Shown here in pieces: positions 13,655 through 16,039 of a stretch of DNA of 16,039 nucleotides; the first letter of the stretch is position 1; every line of letters starts with the position of its first letter. The position numbers and the translations under genes are program-made. The notes below the pieces were generated by a model, which was given only the letters and a program-made list of their open reading frames with translations, searched no databases and was not told where the DNA came from. The stretch comes from Mariprofundaceae bacterium (lineage in GTDB: Bacteria > Pseudomonadota > Zetaproteobacteria > Mariprofundales > Mariprofundaceae): NCBI GenBank assembly GCA_027035825.1, contig JALVTX010000294.1:1-16039 (forward strand), in the 5' to 3' direction.

Positions 13655-13975
13655 TCAGTGATCGTGCATCATGCCTTTCTCTTCATGCATCATCCTGTCC
13701 TTCTTCATCGTGTCCATGTCGCCGGACATCATGTGGTCGGACATGCCATCCTTTTCCATGCCCATCTCCTTTCCCTTGTCCTTCATCATGCCGTCATCCA
13801 TGTGTTTTTCGGACATGCCCATGGATTTGGACTCATGCATCTTGTGCATGGCCTTGTCCATCATCCGGTGCTCGTGCTTCATGCCGTCCTTCATCATCTC
13901 GCCGGCCTGCGCGGCAGGCGCGCTCAACAGCATCAGGCCACCGAGAAACAGCGGTGCGGCTTTTCGATTCATCAT
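13655..13975 (-). CDS. Exported methionine- and histidine-rich peptide
   Basis: This 106-residue product has a clear signal peptide (MMNRK, then a hydrophobic run to APAAQA, cleavage after residue 24). The mature 82 residues hold 23 Met and 9 His, no Cys and no aromatic residue, and many Lys, Asp and Glu. MM pairs recur with MxxxH and HxxxM spacings. Such a chain should be disordered. By analogy with MrpX of Azospira suillum it could act as a methionine sink for hypochlorous acid, recycled by a reductase. By analogy with small exported Met/His-rich copper proteins it could bind Cu(I) or Ag(I). AAGGAG lies six bases before the chosen ATG; an in-frame ATG at 13990, with GAGGA seven bases upstream, is also possible. 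It has its own terminator and a triple-repeat box upstream. The name and function are not established. Confidence 0.8.
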   Translation of the reverse strand: MMNRKAAPLFLGGLMLLSAPAAQAGEMMKDGMKHEHRMMDKAMHKMHESKSMGMSEKHMDDGMMKDKGKEMGMEKDGMSDHMMSGDMDTMKKDRMMHEEKGMMHDH

Positions 13976-14043
13976 GGCAATCTCCTTCATCGCGATTTCC
14001 TCTTTCCTGTTTGAAGAGGAGATGCCTATTCCATAGGCGAAAC

Positions 14044-14070
14044 TTCACGATTTCATCACGATTGCATGAC
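14044..14070 (-). promoter_or_regulatory. Triple 11-bp-spaced direct repeat upstream of the Met-rich gene, putative response-regulator box
   Basis: On the minus strand GTCAT (14070-14066), GTGAT (14059-14055) and GTGAA (14048-14044) are exactly 11 bp apart. The proximal unit lies 54 bases from the ATG at 13990 and 69 from that at 13975. AATAGG (14030-14025) occupies the same offset as CATAAC at msrAB; TATGGA (14035-14030) is another possible -10. A 6-bp inverted repeat, GCCTAT-ATAGGC (14024-14038), overlaps this region. Confidence 0.6.
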
Positions 14071-14079
14071 AATTCTCGA

Positions 14080-15879
14080 TCACATCCGTGGAGTTCCGCA
14101 CCAGGCATAAACGCCACCGGAGGGTTTGGTTTGCCGCAGCCATTCAAGCGTGGTTGTTTCTTGTTTCCATGAGGGCGGAATGAATGTGAAGGCTTTCGGC
14201 CAGATTCGGACGACCAGCGCGCGGGCCTTGCCCATCAACGCCTCCAGGATGCGCTCTTGCAACGTCCGCTTGGGCTGGATGCGCTGCACGGCGTAGCGCT
14301 TGCCCAGATGCGCGTGCCTGGCGGCGGCGGCAATCGCGTCCTCCAGCCCGCCCAGATGATCCACCAGCTTGCGGGCCAGGGCGTCGCGGCCTGTCCAGAC
14401 GCGGCCGGCGGCCACGGCCCGAACCGCCTTGGGTGGCAATCGCCGCCCTTCGGCGACGTGATGGATGAAGCGGGCATAGACGTGGTTCACGCCGGCCTGG
14501 ATGGCGCGGGCGACGGCCGGCGACAGCGGCCGGTCGGCGCGGCTGCCGGCGGCCGTGCGGGTGGTGGCAAGGCCATCGGTATGCACGCCCAGCGCCGAGA
14601 GCGATCCCGCGAACTCCGGGATCAGCGCGAACACGCCGATGGAGCCGGTCAGCGTCACCGGCGAGGCCCAGATTTCGTCGGCCGGCGCGGCCATCCAGTA
14701 GCCGCCCGAGGCGGCCATCGAGCCCATCGAAACCACGACCGGCTTGCCGGCGGCCTTCAGCCGCAGCACCGCCCGCCGGATGGTTTCGGATGCCGTGGCC
14801 GAGCCGCCGGGGCTGTCGATGCGCAGCACCACGGCCTTGATGGCGTCGTTGCGCCGGGCCTGGTCGAGCAGCGCGGCCAGCGAATCGCCGCCGATGGCGC
14901 CGGGGCCGGCTTCGCCATCCACCACCGGGCCGCTGGCCACGATGAGCCCCACGCGCCTGTCGCCGCGCGGCGCGGGCGGCGGCCCCAGCGACCGCAGGTA
15001 GCGCCGGGTATCCACCGTTGGCAGCCGTCCGTCCCGCCCCAGATTCAGCGCCCTGGCGATGCGCCGCTTCGCCTCGGCGGGGGTGGCGAGCCTGTCCACG
15101 AGCTTCAGATCCAGCGCCAGCCGCGCCGGGTTGTTGCCGTGACGGGCCAGGAAGGCGGCCGGATCGTCCAGCATGGCCTGGATGGTCTCGGGCGTGATGT
15201 GGCGGCGGGCGGCGACGTCCCGCTTCCAGGCTTGCCAGAGTTGGCCGACGAGGGCGGCGTCGGCCTGGCGCGCGGCGGGGGACATGTCGTTGCGCACCAA
15301 GGGCTCCGCCGCGGACTTGAACTCGCCGGCGCGGAACAGGTGCACCCGCACGTGCAGCTTGTCTAGCGCGTCCTTCAGGTAGTGGCGGTAGAGGCTCATG
15401 CCCGTGAGCAGCACCATGCCCATCGGGTGCAGCCAGACGGTGTCGGCGCTGGTTGCAAGGTAATACTGCGACTGGGTGTAGGCATCGCCCAGCGCATGCA
15501 CGGGCTTGCCGCCGGCGCGGAAATCGGCGATGGCGCGGGCCACGGCGCGCAGCTTCTCCAGCGGCGCCGGGGCCATGTCGCGCAGGTCGAGGATGAGGCC
15601 CTTGATGCGTTCGTCATCCTTGGCGGCGCGGATGGCGCGCACCAGGTCGCGGACGCGGGTCTGCTCGGGGCTGGGCAGGGCCAGCGGGAAGGCGGCCTCG
15701 GACGCTGCCAGCTCCTCGACCAGCTCGCCCTTCGGATGCACGACGAGCACGGCCCGCTCGGGCACGGAAGGACGCGCGGCGAGGATGGCCGCGATGAACA
15801 CGACCAGCACCAGCAGCACGACGAAGGCCGACACCGCGCGGCGCACGATTTCCAGTGCCCTGAACAGCTTGCTCCACAT
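14080..15879 (-). CDS. sppA: Signal peptide peptidase SppA, 67K type
   Basis: This 599-residue inner-membrane serine protease degrades cleaved signal peptides. An N-terminal anchor helix (about 16-35) precedes two tandem SppA/ClpP-fold domains. The catalytic Lys188 lies in FRAGEFKSAAEPLVRNDMSP, matching E. coli Lys209. The nucleophile Ser391 lies in GSMAASGGYW, matching E. coli Ser409. RIDSPGGSA (about 353-361) and LTGSIGVF are family hallmarks. Length is close to the 618 residues of E. coli SppA. AGGAGG is five bases before the chosen ATG; a GTG at 15882 lies too close to the Shine-Dalgarno. Its end is separated from the Met-rich gene by about 100 bases holding that gene's box, so the two are probably separate transcription units. 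Confidence 0.93.
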   Translation of the reverse strand: MWSKLFRALEIVRRAVSAFVVLLVLVVFIAAILAARPSVPERAVLVVHPKGELVEELAASEAAFPLALPSPEQTRVRDLVRAIRAAKDDERIKGLILDLRDMAPAPLEKLRAVARAIADFRAGGKPVHALGDAYTQSQYYLATSADTVWLHPMGMVLLTGMSLYRHYLKDALDKLHVRVHLFRAGEFKSAAEPLVRNDMSPAARQADAALVGQLWQAWKRDVAARRHITPETIQAMLDDPAAFLARHGNNPARLALDLKLVDRLATPAEAKRRIARALNLGRDGRLPTVDTRRYLRSLGPPPAPRGDRRVGLIVASGPVVDGEAGPGAIGGDSLAALLDQARRNDAIKAVVLRIDSPGGSATASETIRRAVLRLKAAGKPVVVSMGSMAASGGYWMAAPADEIWASPVTLTGSIGVFALIPEFAGSLSALGVHTDGLATTRTAAGSRADRPLSPAVARAIQAGVNHVYARFIHHVAEGRRLPPKAVRAVAAGRVWTGRDALARKLVDHLGGLEDAIAAAARHAHLGKRYAVQRIQPKRTLQERILEALMGKARALVVRIWPKAFTFIPPSWKQETTTLEWLRQTKPSGGVYAWCGTPRM

Positions 15880-15930
15880 CACCGCCTCCTTGTCGCTCGC
15901 ACCTCATTGGCGTGGCGCCCGGCATGCCGC

Positions 15931-15958
15931 TTGGCATGGGGCGGGCTTACCGTAGAGT
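15931..15958 (+). promoter_or_regulatory. Putative promoter of the divergent right-end gene
   Basis: TTGGCA (15931-15936) and TAGAGT (15953-15958) are 16 bases apart, about 55 bases upstream of the plus-strand ATG at 16014. Prediction by eye. Confidence 0.4.
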
Positions 15959-16013
15959 GCCATGCGCGGGCGCGCAACGTCGCGCGGCCGAATCAATCTT
16001 CGGGGAGCGGCGA

Positions 16014-16039
16014 ATGGATGCATGGCAGGCGGCGGTGCT
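16014..16039 (+). CDS. Start of a plus-strand gene cut by the window edge, possibly uppP
   Basis: ATG follows GGGGAG by six bases, and the open frame reads MDAWQAAV before the window ends. This beginning resembles undecaprenyl-diphosphatase UppP/BacA proteins, which often start MDxxQAxxLGxxQGLTEF, but eight residues cannot prove it. It is divergent from sppA with a promoter-like pair between them. Confidence 0.4.

Noticed and set aside
11394..13661. A 755-codon open frame on the plus strand opposite the kinase and response regulator genes
   Set aside because: It is antisense to two clearly recognisable proteins, has low-complexity composition and no domain likeness; in high-GC DNA such shadow frames are expected.
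14060..14075. ATGACAA-like half site resembling a CusR/CopR copper box near the Met-rich gene
   Set aside because: Only one half is present and its partner sequence does not match; the 11-bp direct-repeat reading explains the region better, although a copper response is not excluded.

Overview
The window is high-GC proteobacterial DNA, almost fully coding. Gene content (thyA with a yjdF-type neighbour, fieF, rssA-type patatin, ampD, 67K-type sppA, PilB-like msrAB) and short TAnnnT-like -10 sites fit a free-living gammaproteobacterium, possibly Chromatiales- or Xanthomonadales-like. The species cannot be fixed from this sequence. No tRNA, rRNA, CRISPR array or complete transposase was seen.

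Layout. (1) 1-2472, minus strand: thyA, a YjdF-type membrane protein and a divergent coproporphyrinogen-oxidase-like gene cut by the left edge form a tight operon. (2) 2590-2946, plus strand: a small exported EF-hand protein with its own promoter. (3) 2983-6404, minus strand: a coupled operon of an ICMT/NnrU-like membrane methyltransferase, a patatin-like lipase, a FieF-type cation exporter and an exported secretin-fragment protein. (4) 6506-9511, plus strand: ampD, a sterol-desaturase-type di-iron membrane protein and a fused Rieske / glutamate-synthase-type flavoprotein, with gaps or overlaps of only a few bases. (5) 9513-10174, minus strand: a small membrane protein gene whose last helix is split by a 273-bp MITE-like element with 29-bp terminal inverted repeats and nested internal stems. 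(6) 10171-13975, minus strand: a methionine-rich exported peptide, a terminator, an OmpR-type response regulator, a sensor kinase and an exported MsrA-MsrB fusion. (7) 14080-15879, minus strand: sppA. (8) 16014 to the end, plus strand: the first codons of a divergent gene, possibly uppP.

The most interesting unit is region 6. Three direct repeats of GTGAT type, spaced exactly 11 bp, lie upstream of the Met-rich peptide gene (14044-14070). The same arrangement lies upstream of msrAB (11361-11387), and these genes flank the regulator/kinase pair. This suggests a regulon in which an envelope sensor drives a sacrificial or metal-binding methionine-rich peptide together with the enzyme that would reduce its methionine sulfoxides. 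It resembles in logic the MrpX/MsrP (YedY1) hypochlorite-scavenging pair of Azospira suillum, but uses MsrAB and a two-component system.

The second unit of interest is region 4. A di-iron membrane hydroxylase/desaturase is translationally coupled to a protein carrying a Rieske cluster, an FMN domain and a [3Fe-4S] motif, which could be its electron-transfer partner.
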